64,000 nt of DNA from Rhodocollybia butyracea (Eukaryota > Basidiomycota > Agaricomycetes > Agaricales > Omphalotaceae): positions 62,001-126,000 of the forward strand of contig JADNRY010000001.1 of the NCBI GenBank assembly GCA_015501585.1, written 5' to 3'. The notes under the pieces were generated by a model that was not told the DNA's origin, did not search any database, and was given only the letters and a program-made list of their open reading frames with translations. Shown piece by piece: positions 32,139 through 44,500 of this stretch. Position numbers and translations under genes: made by a program. Positions within the stretch are counted from its first letter, which is position 1; each line of letters begins with the position of its first letter.

Positions 32139-35100
32139 ATGGCGGGCTCTACAAGTCTTCAAATTCCTACAATGGACTCTTCAGTACCACGTCCGCACTC
32201 CGCCAGTGTCGGCCCATCCCCTGCTGTTTCTTCCAGAAAACAGCGAGCTTCGCATACAGTTGTGTCCTCTACCAGTCAACCTCAGCAAAGCAGTAGCCGC
32301 CATCACGACGATTCTTCGCCGCCCTACACAGATGTCTACAATCATCCTGCAGCAATTGCTTATGCCTCTGCACATCCTCGACGTACTATTCCTAAATTTG
32401 GCCCTTATTTACTGCTGCAAACACTCGGCGAAGGAGAGTTTGGCAAAGTCAAGCTCGGCCTTCACAGCACTTGGGGCGAGGAAGTTGCTGTCAAACTCAT
32501 TAGGCGAGGCAACGTCGATAGCGCCGTTCGCATGTCCAAAGTAGAGCGTGAAATTGAGGTTCTTAGAGTACGGTATCCCCTGCTGTCTTTTTTTTGGTAC
32601 TTCTGACCGCCTTCTAGACACTGAAGCACCCAAATATCGTGCGACTATATGATGTTATCGAGACCGACAAATACATTGGCATCATTATCGAATATGCTTC
32701 TGGCGGAGAGCTTTTCGATCATATTCTAGCACACCGATACCTGCGTGAGAAGGATGCAGCAAAGTTGTTTTCGCAGTTGATATCCGGTGTATGGTACATC
32801 CACCAAAAGAAAATCGTCCATCGAGATCTCAAGCTCGAGAATCTCTTGCTCGACCGACATCGCAATGTCATTATCACCGATTTTGGTTTTGCAAACCGCT
32901 TCGAGCACCGTGCCGACGATCTCATGCAGACCTCTTGTGGATCTCCTTGTTACGCTGCGCCCGAACTTGTCATCAGCGAAGGCCTTTACGTCGGCAGCGC
33001 CGTTGACATCTGGAGTTGCGGTGTTATTTTGTACGCCATGCTCGCAGGGTACCTTCCTTTCGATGACGATCCTGCGAATCCAGATGGCGACAACATTAAT
33101 CTTCTCTACAAGTACATCGTCAATACCCCGCTCTCCTTCCCAGACTACATTTCTGAATCCGCCAGAGATCTGCTCTCCATGATGTTGGTCCCTGACCCTA
33201 GTAGAAGGGCCAGTCTTGATCTTGTCATGCAGCATCCATGGTTGGGCGCATATCAAACTCCATCCGCTGATCCCAGCAGTGGCTTAGCCACAGCGTTCGG
33301 AAGGACCGTAGAGGAGCTAGAAAGAGCTGCAATGGATCAACACCACCAGAAGAGACTGGCGTACCAGAAACAGATGAAAGCAGCTGCCGCTGCCGCTGCA
33401 CAGACCACCGTCGTCGAGAAACCGGCCCGTTCTGTAAGCCATCGTCCTGAGGGTTATGCGAACGGTGGCACACCGATATCAGCTTCCGCCGTGGCTAGTC
33501 CTCCACGCAGTGTGTCTATTGAACCTACTGCATTTTACGAAACTCCAATTGACCATTCGAGCGGTCATATCAGCTCACCTCCGGTCCCGACGTCCGTCTC
33601 TGGGAGAGTCCCGAAGAGCAGCTACGGAGTGGAGTCAGATGATCCATTCGCCGCTGCGAATGTCCCTGTGTCCGCACCCATGGAAAGTCCAGCCGAGAAG
33701 AAGAAGACAAGGCACACAGTGCAAGTCGAATATGATGGCTCTGGTCCCTCTAGAAGGGAACGAGAGAAGGAGCGGGAAAAAGAACACCGGCAGGACCACG
33801 AGGGGCGGAGGTCTGAGCGATCTCGGTCGCCCAGCCAACGTCACCCAAGTAGTTCTCATGCTCATGTTCCTTCAACTCCTAGTTCGGAACGAAGACGAGG
33901 CTCGCAAAGCGGCTCCTCGAAACCTGTTGCTTCTCCTACTCCCGTTACTCCTACCAGGCGAGGCAGTGAGCAATCTGCTGTCACTCCGCGCAGTAGACCG
34001 GCACCGTCTGTCGAAACCCCTAGTATCACCCTTGCTAGTCCCCCCGATACACCTATCAAGTTTGCCCATTCATCCCACACCGATAGCGAGAAGGCAGTAC
34101 CAGACGTCCCTAGGCATGGATCACAAAGTTCTTCTGGAAGTAAGCACAAGAGAGGATTGTCTCAGGGTGACCGATTACCGAAGATGTTTAACGGGTCTGA
34201 TGGAGCCTCTACTGAGATCAGCTCTCCTCCATCAACTGCTCCTTCGAGTACTACTTCCGGCTCACTGTTGTCTCCCTCGACCACTAGTGACCAAGAGTCA
34301 CCAGCCAATTCGACTTCCAAAAAGTCTCGCCGAAACACCCTTACTGTCATGGTAGAGCCATTTAAAAAGAACAGAAGCAAAGGACGTATGGCTTCTACGC
34401 CTATATCATCGACAGCGGACTTTGACGAGAAGCGTGGTCGAGACACTACCCTGCAACCTCGAAGCGCTAATCCAACGGACGGTCCTCCCGGCACATTTCC
34501 GTCACCGGACGGTCGCAGCCAAGGGCTGCAAGCATCAACCAACAAAGCCGTCTCAGTCATGCGATGGTTCAGAAACAAAAGCAAGGCTCGAGATTCTGTC
34601 ACTGTTGGTGACCCAATGCGCAGCGGGGGTACAGTATCTGAGGAGGAAGAAAAGATTACTTCCGCACGAGCGACCACCCCAACCCAAAACGACTACCGCC
34701 AAAGAGAACCTACTTCCGCTGTCGATTCTTCTCCAGTCCTCGGCACTCCTCGCTCTTCTAGCCGTTCATCATTCAGGCCTACACGGACAGCTTCTACAGA
34801 TACTTCAACCACCACGCCCAGCTTCGTCGCGAGGTTTAGAAACTCGGTTACTGTAGGCGGAAGCAGTGGCGAGCGGAGCCATGCTAAAGTACCAGCAGGT
34901 CAATTGCGCACCCATCACGGTGCTGTTGACCAGTCGACTGTAACCACGAGACCCCCACCAGAGGTAATGAAACACGTTCAATCAGTCCTCGTCGGCATGG
35001 GAGTCGAGGTGCAGATTGAGAGCGAGTTCAAGTTTCGTTGCATCAGGGCGAAACGAAGAAAGATGCCTATTTCTGGTAGCGTTGGGTTTATGGGTGGTAG

Positions 35101-35603
35101 TGGAAACGGATTGGCGGCGTTCAACATGGTTGGCAGTGCGGCTTCTAATGGGGTGAGTATCGAGTTTTCTCAGATCGGACTACCCACTAATAACATTATC
35201 TGTAGGTTGATAAACGTGGTCTACCCATACCCTCTCATCAAAGTTTCACTGGTTCCACCGGTATGCTTCGTGGGCTTCTGATGCGCAGGCAATCCTCGCA
35301 AGTGTCGTCTGGAGCTTATGACGACGAAACACCCAACAGTAGCGTCGTCCTGCCCGACAGTGCTGCTCAAGAACTGCTGTATGGTGACCCTTCCGAGGAT
35401 GTTGGCGACGAAGTCAGATTCTCTGTAGAATTGACCAAATTGTCTGGCTTGAATGATACATACAGTCTGGACATCAGACGATTGAAAGGCAATCTGCGCA
35501 GCTACAAGTTCTTGTACGACACTATTAGAATGTACGTGTTACTTCCCTCTACATGACCATAGCTCATTGTTTATTCCCTTCCAGACGTGCGGAATTGTCC
35601 TAG
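32139..35603 (+). CDS. KIN4-like serine/threonine protein kinase of the CAMKL family, with KA1-like C-terminus
   Basis: A cytosolic or cortical regulatory kinase; yeast Kin4 acts in the spindle position checkpoint. Four exons (introns 32568-32617, 35153-35205, 35532-35584) give about 1,102 residues. The catalytic domain begins with YLLLQTLGEGEFGKVKLG and shows VAVKLIRR, the catalytic loop IVHRDLKLENLLLD, DFGFANRF, and the activation segment SCGSPCYAAPELV. The insert YKYIVNTPLSFPDYISESAR after DNIN resembles the Kin4 subgroup. A long Ser/Pro-rich linker with basic and phosphorylatable patches follows. The C-terminus VELTKLSGLNDTYSLDIRRL and FLYDTIRIRAELS match a kinase-associated KA1-type lipid-binding module. 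Kin1/MARK is the alternative relative, but the insert favours KIN4. Confidence 0.88.
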
Positions 35604-36340
35604 AATCAAAGCGCTGTTACAATGTTAAGTCATTTCGTGTGTTTACTCCTTTCTTGTTCGTATTGTTGTCTATCGATAAACACTCCACACTCTTTTCTTC
35701 TAGCTACCTTAATACCTATCTGTTTCTAATACCCTGTACACTTCAGTACATTTTTCGCTTAGATTTCGGTTGGAATCATCATTTTGAGTTTGAATTTCCT
35801 TTCGTAATTTGAAATTTATCCTCCGAATACCCCTCGAGCATTACTATGTCTGTTATCCTCGTTTCTCTTTCTCTGTTTCCTTATACAAGTTTTCATGTAC
35901 ATAAATGTAGGTCACTGGTCAAACCTCTCAAGGATCGCTATAGTCTCGCAATATAAACGATGCTTTGTTTCCAACGACTAGATCTGAGACTGATCTTGGG
36001 ATTTCCAGCTTTGCCTGGCTGCATTCGGCGTTATCAGATTCAAGTCTCAGGACTGGGCGATTTCTTTATAGAGATAGAAAATCTAACCGCGTGCGACCCT
36101 TCTTATATATGTAGCATCCATATGGGACTAGTTTGAGTGATTAACTTGGTGATTTAGTCCTGTGGCCGTGGAACAAAAAGTGCCGATCATGCGTTATATA
36201 ATCATGACCTCATTTTTAAAACCGTACGACTTTTTCTCCGAGTTAGCTGTCCAGTGTCCTCATTCCTAGACTAAACGTCCGCAGACTATCTTGAAGAACT
36301 CTAGCTCGTTGTTCTCTCCAGGCTACCTCTCTTCTAAATC
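35604..36340. other. Intergenic spacer between kinase and PalI-like genes
   Basis: About 0.74 kb. The 3' side of the kinase gene is AT-rich and likely holds its terminator. No further gene is recognised. A pyrimidine-rich stretch occurs just upstream of the ATG at 36341. Confidence 0.4.
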
Positions 36341-37186
36341 ATGGCTCGCATGTTTTGTATTCCTGGAATTATTTTCTTGTTCTGTGCATTTATCCTGAGC
36401 ATCCTCGTGTCCATCTCTTTACCCTTCCTCCCGGCACTTGATATCGCCAGAAGTCACCTCAATGGAGGAGCCGTCATCAATGGAAATGTTGTGAACCAAG
36501 TCCGAGTATGTGCCGCTGCCAGTACCTTTTTTTCCCGTTAAATTGACTGCTTTTTAGTTCGGAGTTTGGGCGGCTTGCTCATACGAAACCAATGGAGCTC
36601 GCGTTTGCCCTGATCCCAGCCATGGCTACTCTGTTCCTATCTCTGATACCAACAAGGATGCAAGTGTCATTATCAGTAGTGCTTGGACTCGTGGACTGGC
36701 AGTTCACCCTGTTGGTAAGTCTGATCGGATGATACCATTTCCTTGCTAACCCATTCCTTCACCGCTCAGCCACTGCAGTGACCTTCATTGCTCTGTTGTT
36801 CTCCTTCTCCAGCCACGTGACCGTCACTCTCATCGCCTCCATTCTCTCGTTCTTGGCTGCTCTCCTCACCTTGATTGCATTCGTCATTGACATCGCCCTC
36901 TTCGCGTTTCTTCACCACGAAGTTGGCAATATCTCCTCCCTTCAAGGTCGCACAATCACTGCTCCAGGTGCGTCGTGCACGTCCCCGAGTTTTTATCAAC
37001 TCTAATCTGATTCCTGTTACAGGCTTCTGGCTAACATTCGTATCCCTCATTCTCCTTCTTCTCGCCGCCTGCACTGTATGTTTCGGACGTCGTAAGGACC
37101 GAATGGCGGGTGCCTCCTCTTACCCATCTTATCCTATGACTTCAACGAGTAAGACTCCATTCTGGAAACGGTTCCGTAGGAATTGA
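36341..37186 (+). CDS. SUR7/PalI family membrane protein (pH-response regulator Rim9-like)
   Basis: Four-helix membrane protein of the SUR7/PalI/Rim9 family, which helps ambient-pH sensing upstream of PacC/Rim101 or forms membrane domains. The N-terminal helix is GIIFLFCAFILSILVSISL with PFLPALDIAR. The loop carries a conserved cysteine region (FGVWAACSYE joined to VCPDPSHGYSV). Then TAVTFIALLFSF, TLIASILSFLAALLTLIAFV and GFWLTFVSLILLLLAACTVC form the other three helices, followed by a short basic tail (FGRRKDRM and FWKRFRRN). Four exons are inferred, with good GT-AG ends. Length about 225 residues, as expected for the Rim9-type rather than the longer PalI forms. Confidence 0.85.
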
Positions 37187-38088
37187 ACATAGCTTCATTC
37201 ACGTGGATGTGAGTGATGCTTGGTGTTAGTGGAGTCCAGGTTCTTGAATTTTGCTCTACCAAACCCCTGTATTCGTGTGTTCATCCGACATTCCATCAAC
37301 ATGTTGTTGCTAAATTACTGATACTATACCTTTCTTTCTCTTCCGATGATCTTCGACACCGATACATATAGCAACTGGACCGTTCACAATACATATCCTC
37401 AAACTACTGCATATTTTTGGAACTGCAGCTAGTTTTATACACTATTTCTTACGATAGCATTACTATACCATTTAGACATATACACATACGGTCAACCCAG
37501 TGCTCCACCTGCATCCTACAACTGGTTCCTTCCACTATCCGTTTGGGGGTTTTGCGATTTCATACACTGTTGTCATGCCGTCTTGACGTTCACGTTGCGT
37601 CGACGTTCACTACATAGGTCGGTTGTGTATCGCTTTGGCACAGGTAATACGGTTAGAGCATATACGCAACGCTCTATACAGTCACGGTTGCCTGATCAGT
37701 GATTTCAAGCTGATGCATACTACAGATTGTGTTGGGTTGACATGAAGGCTGACGTTGTTAACGTCTTTTGGAATCACCATCTGAAATTTTATCCGTGATT
37801 TCCACTGTGATCAGACAACTGCTTGGTGTCTGCGGCTATACGCGGGTTGCGATCAATGGTTGTACACAGGTTCTTGCATGGAGCAGATTGCGAAAAAGGA
37901 AAGGAAAGCTTCGGTTGTGATGGCTCCCGCGATATCACAGATCTTCCCGTGCTGCAAACGAATCGTGCGCGCTGGGTGACCGGACAACAGGCCATACAAA
38001 AGATGAACAAACTCCCCAGCTATTCTTTGACTTTCCCCGCGCAACAGGACGCACCGAGTCCAACCCCCTCTTTTTTTACAGTGTAAAA
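37187..38088. other. Intergenic spacer before the MFS gene
   Basis: About 0.9 kb of AT-rich DNA without recognised genes. Two minus-strand frames (37,789-38,304) overlap the first MFS exon and are shadows of it. No clear promoter box was fixed. Confidence 0.4.
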
Positions 38089-41000
38089 ATGTCTTCTGTT
38101 GGTTATCCACTGCGTCAAGGTTACCAAACAGGTCCAGCGGGCCTTGCCCCACTCAATGAAGATGCCAACGAAGAAGGGGTCATTGTGATGGGCGACACGG
38201 TGCAGGACACTGAAAAGAGTGATGAGAAGCAGGTACTTGAGCAGGTCTTCGAGGTTCCCAGCAACGAGCCGGTCACTGTTGCTGTATGTTGCTAGTTTTG
38301 TCAACCTTTGTTATTTACTGAGTAGAGCCAGTGGGATGGTCCAGAAGACCTTTCCAATCCCCAGAATTTTCCTGTGAGACAGAAATGGATGATTACATTT
38401 GTTATTTGCATATTGACTGTTAACGCGTATGTGTGTCCTTGCTCGAGATAATGATCAAAGACTAATTTCCGACTCAAAGAACATTTGCCTCGTCTGCTCC
38501 TTCAATGTAAGATCGCGTTTTCTGTTCCCTTCCCTTTCATCTCATATTATACAACTTGAACCAGTACAGCTCCACGGTTTATAGCACAGTTTCACATCAG
38601 TGAAGAGGTATCGGATCTAGTAACCAGCCTTTTTCTGATGGGATATGTTTTGGGGGTAGGTCTGTTATCTGAGCTTCGAGAGTAGTTCTAAGCCTGGCTC
38701 ATTCTACAGCCAATATTCTGGGGTTCGGGAAGTGAGCTGTTTGGTAGAAAATGGGTGATGTTGGGAGCCATGAGCGCGTCTGTACTTCGCACTTTTATTC
38801 GTCCAATCGTCTGATTCTTTTATCAGTTACACTCTCCTTTTTCTTGGGCAAGCTCTAGCTATGAATGCTCAAACTGTTCTGGCCTTGCGCTTCTTCTCCG
38901 GCGCATTTGGGGTGGCACCTCTCATCATCAGTGGAGGTACGTTGTTATCCACGATATTAGTCCTTGCTCTCCTACTAAAGTGATTATAGGCATGTGGGTT
39001 GTTTTCGTCCCTGGAAAATGTGTATGTACTCAAAAATCGATCCCTAAAGTTTGGCAGATATCTGGAACGCTCAGGGCAGAGGCTATGCCACTAGTCTTTT
39101 CGGAGGATGTGTATTTTTGGGGCCTTCTCTAGGGCCGTTAGTCGGGGGATTGTGAGTAATGAAACTTGTAGTATTGAAACTGATGGCTTATGTCTGGATA
39201 GTGTTGCAGCAGACAACCAGTTGGGATGGGAGTGGGTAAGTAACAGATACAAAGCCTACCTCCGCTCTCACTCATCCACTTTAATCTGTTCTTTCAAAAC
39301 ACGTTTCATTAATCGATTTCATCTCCACTCTCTCTTCTCCTGCTTTTTCTCGGGCACAGAGTGCGTTTTAATATTGTACCATACACCACTCTACTGATGA
39401 AAAAGATTAGTCTACTGGATTTTATTCATATTTGCTGCCGCATGTACACTCTTTTCTATGTACTTTTTACCCGAAACATACGGTCCTATTCTTTTGAGTC
39501 GCAAGGTTCGTAGTATTTCTTCCCTATCTACTATCTGACTGAAAATTTGAAACCCCGCAGGCCAGACGCCTACGCAAAGAAGACCCCATTGGCAACAGAA
39601 ATGTGATCTCCGACCACGAAAAACTAGATTCATCATTGCATGGGCTCCTGGACCGCACCCTGTATCGCCCTTGGAAAATGATGGCAAGGGAACCTATCCT
39701 TCTACTCATTACCGTATACATGTCCGTTGTATATGGAATTTTGTATGCATGTGAGTTACCTCCGTTCGAGAGATTCCGCGTTCCTTCGATTAATAGATCG
39801 TTTAAAGTACTGGAGGCCTTCCCTGTTATATTTTCCACTAGAAATTTTACTCTAAGCCAAGAAGGAATGGTATTTATAGGTTAGTTTTACTTGATGAGCA
39901 CTAGAAACAAGGTGCTGACACACCGACAGGACTTGGAATTGGAAGTATCCTTACCACGGCGATGAACTTGTATTATGCAAGACAAGTCAATAAGATCATA
40001 CCGAAGTGGAAAGGTTTCCCCCTGCAGAAATGAGGCTCTACAGTGGCATGATCGGATCGGTAATGCTCGTAATCAGTACCTTCTGGCTCGGATGGTCTGG
40101 TAATTATGTGAGTGTTATATGGTGGGTCCCGGCGATATCAACTGTGAGTTGCACTACAGAGTCGAGAACTTTATTCGCACCCAAATTTACACTCATCTTT
40201 CAATTCAGATATTTGTTGGAATGGCTATATCTGCAATCTTCACATCGTTAATTGTAAGCCTTCCGAGTCGCTATTGTTACGATTCATGCTTACTTCTTTT
40301 AGACTTATATCGTCGACACCTATCTGTGAGTTGATTGCATGAGCAACGCTGTTTGAATTCTGCTCATTAAGTTGTAGTATGCTCGCCGCTTCTGCACTCG
40401 CAAGCAACACCATGATACGGTCATTAGTTGGATCAGCTTTTCCTCTCTTCACTGTACAGATGTACGAAAACCTGGGCATCAACTGGGCCTCTACTTTGAT
40501 TGCATTATTGTGCTTGATCCTAGCACCTATTCCTTTCTTGTTCTTCAAATACGGAGCGCGAATACGGCAACACAGTAAATTCGCACCGTGTCTGGTACGT
40601 TCACCCGCCTTGGATGATTAACAGATCCTGTTTTAACTTTGTATCAGGATCTAAAAATTGCGAAGCAGATTCGTGAAGAGGAACAAGCGAGACTCGCGTC
40701 TACTCCAAATACCACTCAAGTCAACCCAGACAAAATCGAAGAAGGAATGGAAAAGGGGGAAGACCCTGGCGCAGTCAACATAGTTTTGGTTGACAATATC
40801 CAACAGTTGACGAACACTATGAGCGAAGTTCAATATCTGTTGAATGAAGCCATCGCGAGTCAGCCCGACTCGTCTCAATCACAACGCGAACTCGTGGACG
40901 CCGTACACCAGATTCGAAGAAACTCCATGTACTCCCGTCGAAATTCAATATACAGCATCGGCCAAGAACCCTATACTCCTGTCACCTCTGGTGGACCAGT

Positions 41001-41307
41001 GTCGAGACAGTCGCTACGAGCATTGGCTCCTCCCAACCGCTCCCTCGGTGATTGGAGTGTGCGCTTGCGACCTATCAACCTTTCGGCTGTCACTGATCTG
41101 GATGGTACCGCGGTCAGCTTTGCTCTTATGACAAGGCGTGGCAACCAAATCTCACCACAAGTCAGAGGCCGCAAGGGTGGACAGTATACCCTTGTAATGT
41201 CGTGGAAGACAGAGGCGGAAGCACGCGCGTTCTACGATGCTTGGTTCGAAAGTCCTCCAGCTGATTACGCCACCCTCTCCGTGATTCCGAGCTTTGCAAG
41301 GAGTTAG
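38089..41307 (+). CDS. MFS multidrug-type transporter (DHA1 class) with long cytosolic C-terminal extension
   Basis: Twelve-helix proton-coupled exporter. The N-terminal cytosolic tail is acidic. The first helix lies in QKWMITFVICILTVNATFA, motif A is seen as GSGSELFGRKWVM, and motif C-like GGFVAADNQLGWEWVYWI follows. The second half includes RPWKMMAREPILLLITVYMS, GMVFIGLGIGSILTTAMNLY and FPLFTVQMYENLGINWAST. Many 40-80 bp introns split the transporter; the exon around 38,985-39,070 is uncertain (DIWNAQGRG begins after it). After the last helix (IPFLFFKYGARIRQHSKFAP) a single last exon continues in frame for about 220 residues, ending with GQYTLVMSWKTEAEARAFYD. Most relatives end near SKFAPCL, so this tail is notable. 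Substrate cannot be assigned. Confidence 0.82.
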
Positions 41308-41557
41308 TCAGTTGGATTACAATTCCGGACATGATCATATTGTAATCCATTTTGATTGCATATTTATATTTATTCGATAATTGTTCACGATGGCATGTTT
41401 AGTATTTGGATTTCTTATCTTAAGAACGCAAGTCAAAGCGTTTGTTCGTGAGATGTGGAAAAATACTACTTTATTCGGTAGGGATTGCCTGCCTGCCGCT
41501 CTTCACGGCCCGGCATTAAGACAAGTGAATTTTTCTTAAAACTTAACTCATTCACAA

Positions 41558-44500
41558 ATGATCACTAGGGCAGCGAGGAGGTTAGAGACGAATTTACTTT
41601 CGTCTCGTCAGAGTCTACCTCGACCAGCACGACTTTACTCTACCCCTACAAAAAAGTCCAATGCACCCGCTGTAGCCACTCAGCAAGCTCCCTCATCCAC
41701 TTTTCCTTCCTTTCTGCCTAAACATGGCGCGGACACACCGTCTCACAACTTCCCAGCCGACATGGAACTTTTTTTACAAACCCCGCCTCGATACACAGTC
41801 CTTCCTGCCCCGGTTCCTATCCAAAGCCCTTCACAAAAAAACGCGACTTGGTTAACAGACTCTGCGACGCAGGACTCATTAGCTGTCATGGACGCATGTC
41901 TCTACCAGTCATTTGACGTTCCTCGTGCAAAAGGAATCTTTGAACGGCTGCGGAGAGAAGCGGCTGGGACTCATATCTTGGATGTACGCGTATACAATGC
42001 GTTTTTAGAAGCGTACATCGACATGGCAAAGTCCAAAGCTTCTGATAATAGAGAGTTTTGGATAGAATGTGCTTGGGAACTGTTTGATAATATGGAGTCT
42101 GGACGTGAAAAAGTTGAACCCTCTGCCGGAAGTTATGCGACCATGCTGTTGGCATGGATGCAGTGAGTGTAACAAAATCTGATTATTCTTTGCTAACTGG
42201 TTTCCAGCTTTGGACCCGATTCGCCGAACCATGTTCTTGACAGTGGATATATAAGGCCAATCGATATGCTCACAAATCTTCTGGGCCGCGACATTCCGGT
42301 GGAAAGGGTTATTGCAGATCGTGTCTTCAGTACTTCAGAGGAAGCAGCAGATGTCATCAAGCTTTTGTCCAAAGCTGCTGCAGATCTTGGCCTCGCTGAA
42401 GTTATTACTCAACTGGGCCAGACAGAAGCCATTGGGGCACAATACCAAGATGTCCTTGCTGATGTTCCCGAAGTGATGCCTGTATTGCGGGTGAAAGTGA
42501 GTCGTGACTATCTTCATTTTGAAATGTCCTTAACTCGTCGTATGGATTAGAAGAAAGATCGTTCAGAAGCTTTGTCCACTGAAGGTGAAGAAGAAGAAGA
42601 AAATTCGGAACCCGAGTACGAAGTCCCTTTCAACCTTTCCAACCTCCGTAAACATCTTACGCGAGTGTCCCTCGCTCGACGTGTGCTCCCGGAAGACGTT
42701 GCAGCCCGACAAAAGCTTCTTGAAGATTCTGTTTATGACACCGCAGTTGAACGGTTAAAACATGAATCGGATGTATTCGCACAACTCGGTCTTGACACAG
42801 TTCATGTGCGACAGCCTGACCTACGACGTTGGATGTGGGAATGGCACATAAATTTACAGGAACGACTCACAGAAGAAATAAAAAATATAGAGCTTATAGA
42901 AAACAACAGTAATACCCAAACGCCTTTGTCTCCCTATTTGTCTTTGGTCAAACCGGAACGTCTATCCTCATGACTATATTCGAAATCATGCGCTTGCAAG
43001 GCTCTGGTGGTGTCTCTGAAGGCATGAAAACAACACGAGCTCTGATACAAGTTGGGAAGGCGGTAGAGAACGAGTACAAGCTACAGATTTGCAAGAGGAA
43101 TAATATCAGTCTTCCCACCATCGGTCGAGTGGGTGACAATGGCTACTTTTCCAATTTCGGGTACACCAGCTTACTGGAAAGACGGATAACGGCCGCGAGG
43201 ATTATGTCTGACGGCGAAGCCTGGACTGCAAACTGGACACAAGCCACAAGGGCCAAAATCGGAGGTATTCTGGTCGAATGTCTCATGGACGTTGCAAAGG
43301 TGACCAGATCTGGCATTGACAAAAATACTAACGAGACCATGTACGTACGCCGCATGTTGCCCTCCGATACCTTCCTCATACTGTTTGCAGTACCGAAGTT
43401 CAGCCCGCCTTCCACCATACCTATGAGCACAGCCGGGGTCAGAAACTTGGTGTCATTCGACTCAACCCTGCTGTTTCCGAACGACTTGCTAGCGACAATG
43501 TGAGGGATACGATTCATCCCCGTCACTTACCTATGCTTGTCAAACCAAAACCTTGGCTAGGCCTCAAAAAGGGAGGTTATCTGTTCAATGAAGGTACGTG
43601 CTACCCAACAATGGCCTCATCGTTATTCAACTGTTTATTCAGTATCGGCGATGCGTTTCAAGGAATCGCTTGAACAGCAAAGCTACCTGAATCATGCTTC
43701 TGAAGTAGGCAACGTTGAGCTTGTGTACGCCGGGCTTGATGTTCTTGGGAGTACGCCGTGGCAGATAAACAGGAAAGTTTTCGATGTTATCCTGCAAGTT
43801 TGGAACACCGGAGAGCAGCTAGGAAAACTCCCGGCCGCGGTCTTTCCTGATCCCGAGCCTGTATTACCTGAAGGTGCTGATATCAAGGCGCGCACGGCTT
43901 ATATGCAGCGTATGAAAGGATGGATGCAGGGGAAGGCGAACAATCACTCGGACAGATGCAGTGTGAACTACAAGATTGAGATTGCTAGGACTGTGAGTTG
44001 TTATTCTACTCTCTTGAACCCTGTATTGAATGGTTTCCCAGTTCCTAGGAGATACCATCTATTTTCCTCATAACATCGATTTCCGCGGTCGCGCGTATCC
44101 TATTCCCCCACATTTAAATCACATCGGTGATGATCTCAGTCGTGGACTACTGATTTTCGCGGAAGGCAAGCCTTTGGGCGAACGGGGAATGCGATGGTTA
44201 AAGATTCATTTGGCCAATCTGTACGGTTATGACAAGGCAAACTTTGACGAACGTGAACAGTTTGTACATGATCATTTGGATGATATCTATGACAGCGCGA
44301 CGAAACCTTTGGAGGTGATTAGTTTTTTAAAATTGTAGCTCATCATCCGTCTGACATTCGTAGGGCCGACGATGGTGGACTCATGCGGACGATCCTTGGC
44401 AGTGTCTCGGTACTTGCATGGAACTCCATGCTGCGTTAACGTCTGAAAATCCACTCGAATATGTTTCGTGTTTACCAGTACACCAGGATGGAACTTGCAA

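Noticed and set aside
33456..34355. 299-codon plus-strand frame inside the kinase gene
   Set aside because: Frame-shifted reading of the Ser/Pro-rich linker of the kinase; the kinase frame has the catalytic motifs.
32139..35603. Kin1/MARK identity for the kinase
   Set aside because: The KA1-like end is shared, but the insert after DDDPANPDGDNINLLYKY fits KIN4 better; the alternative is noted in the feature.
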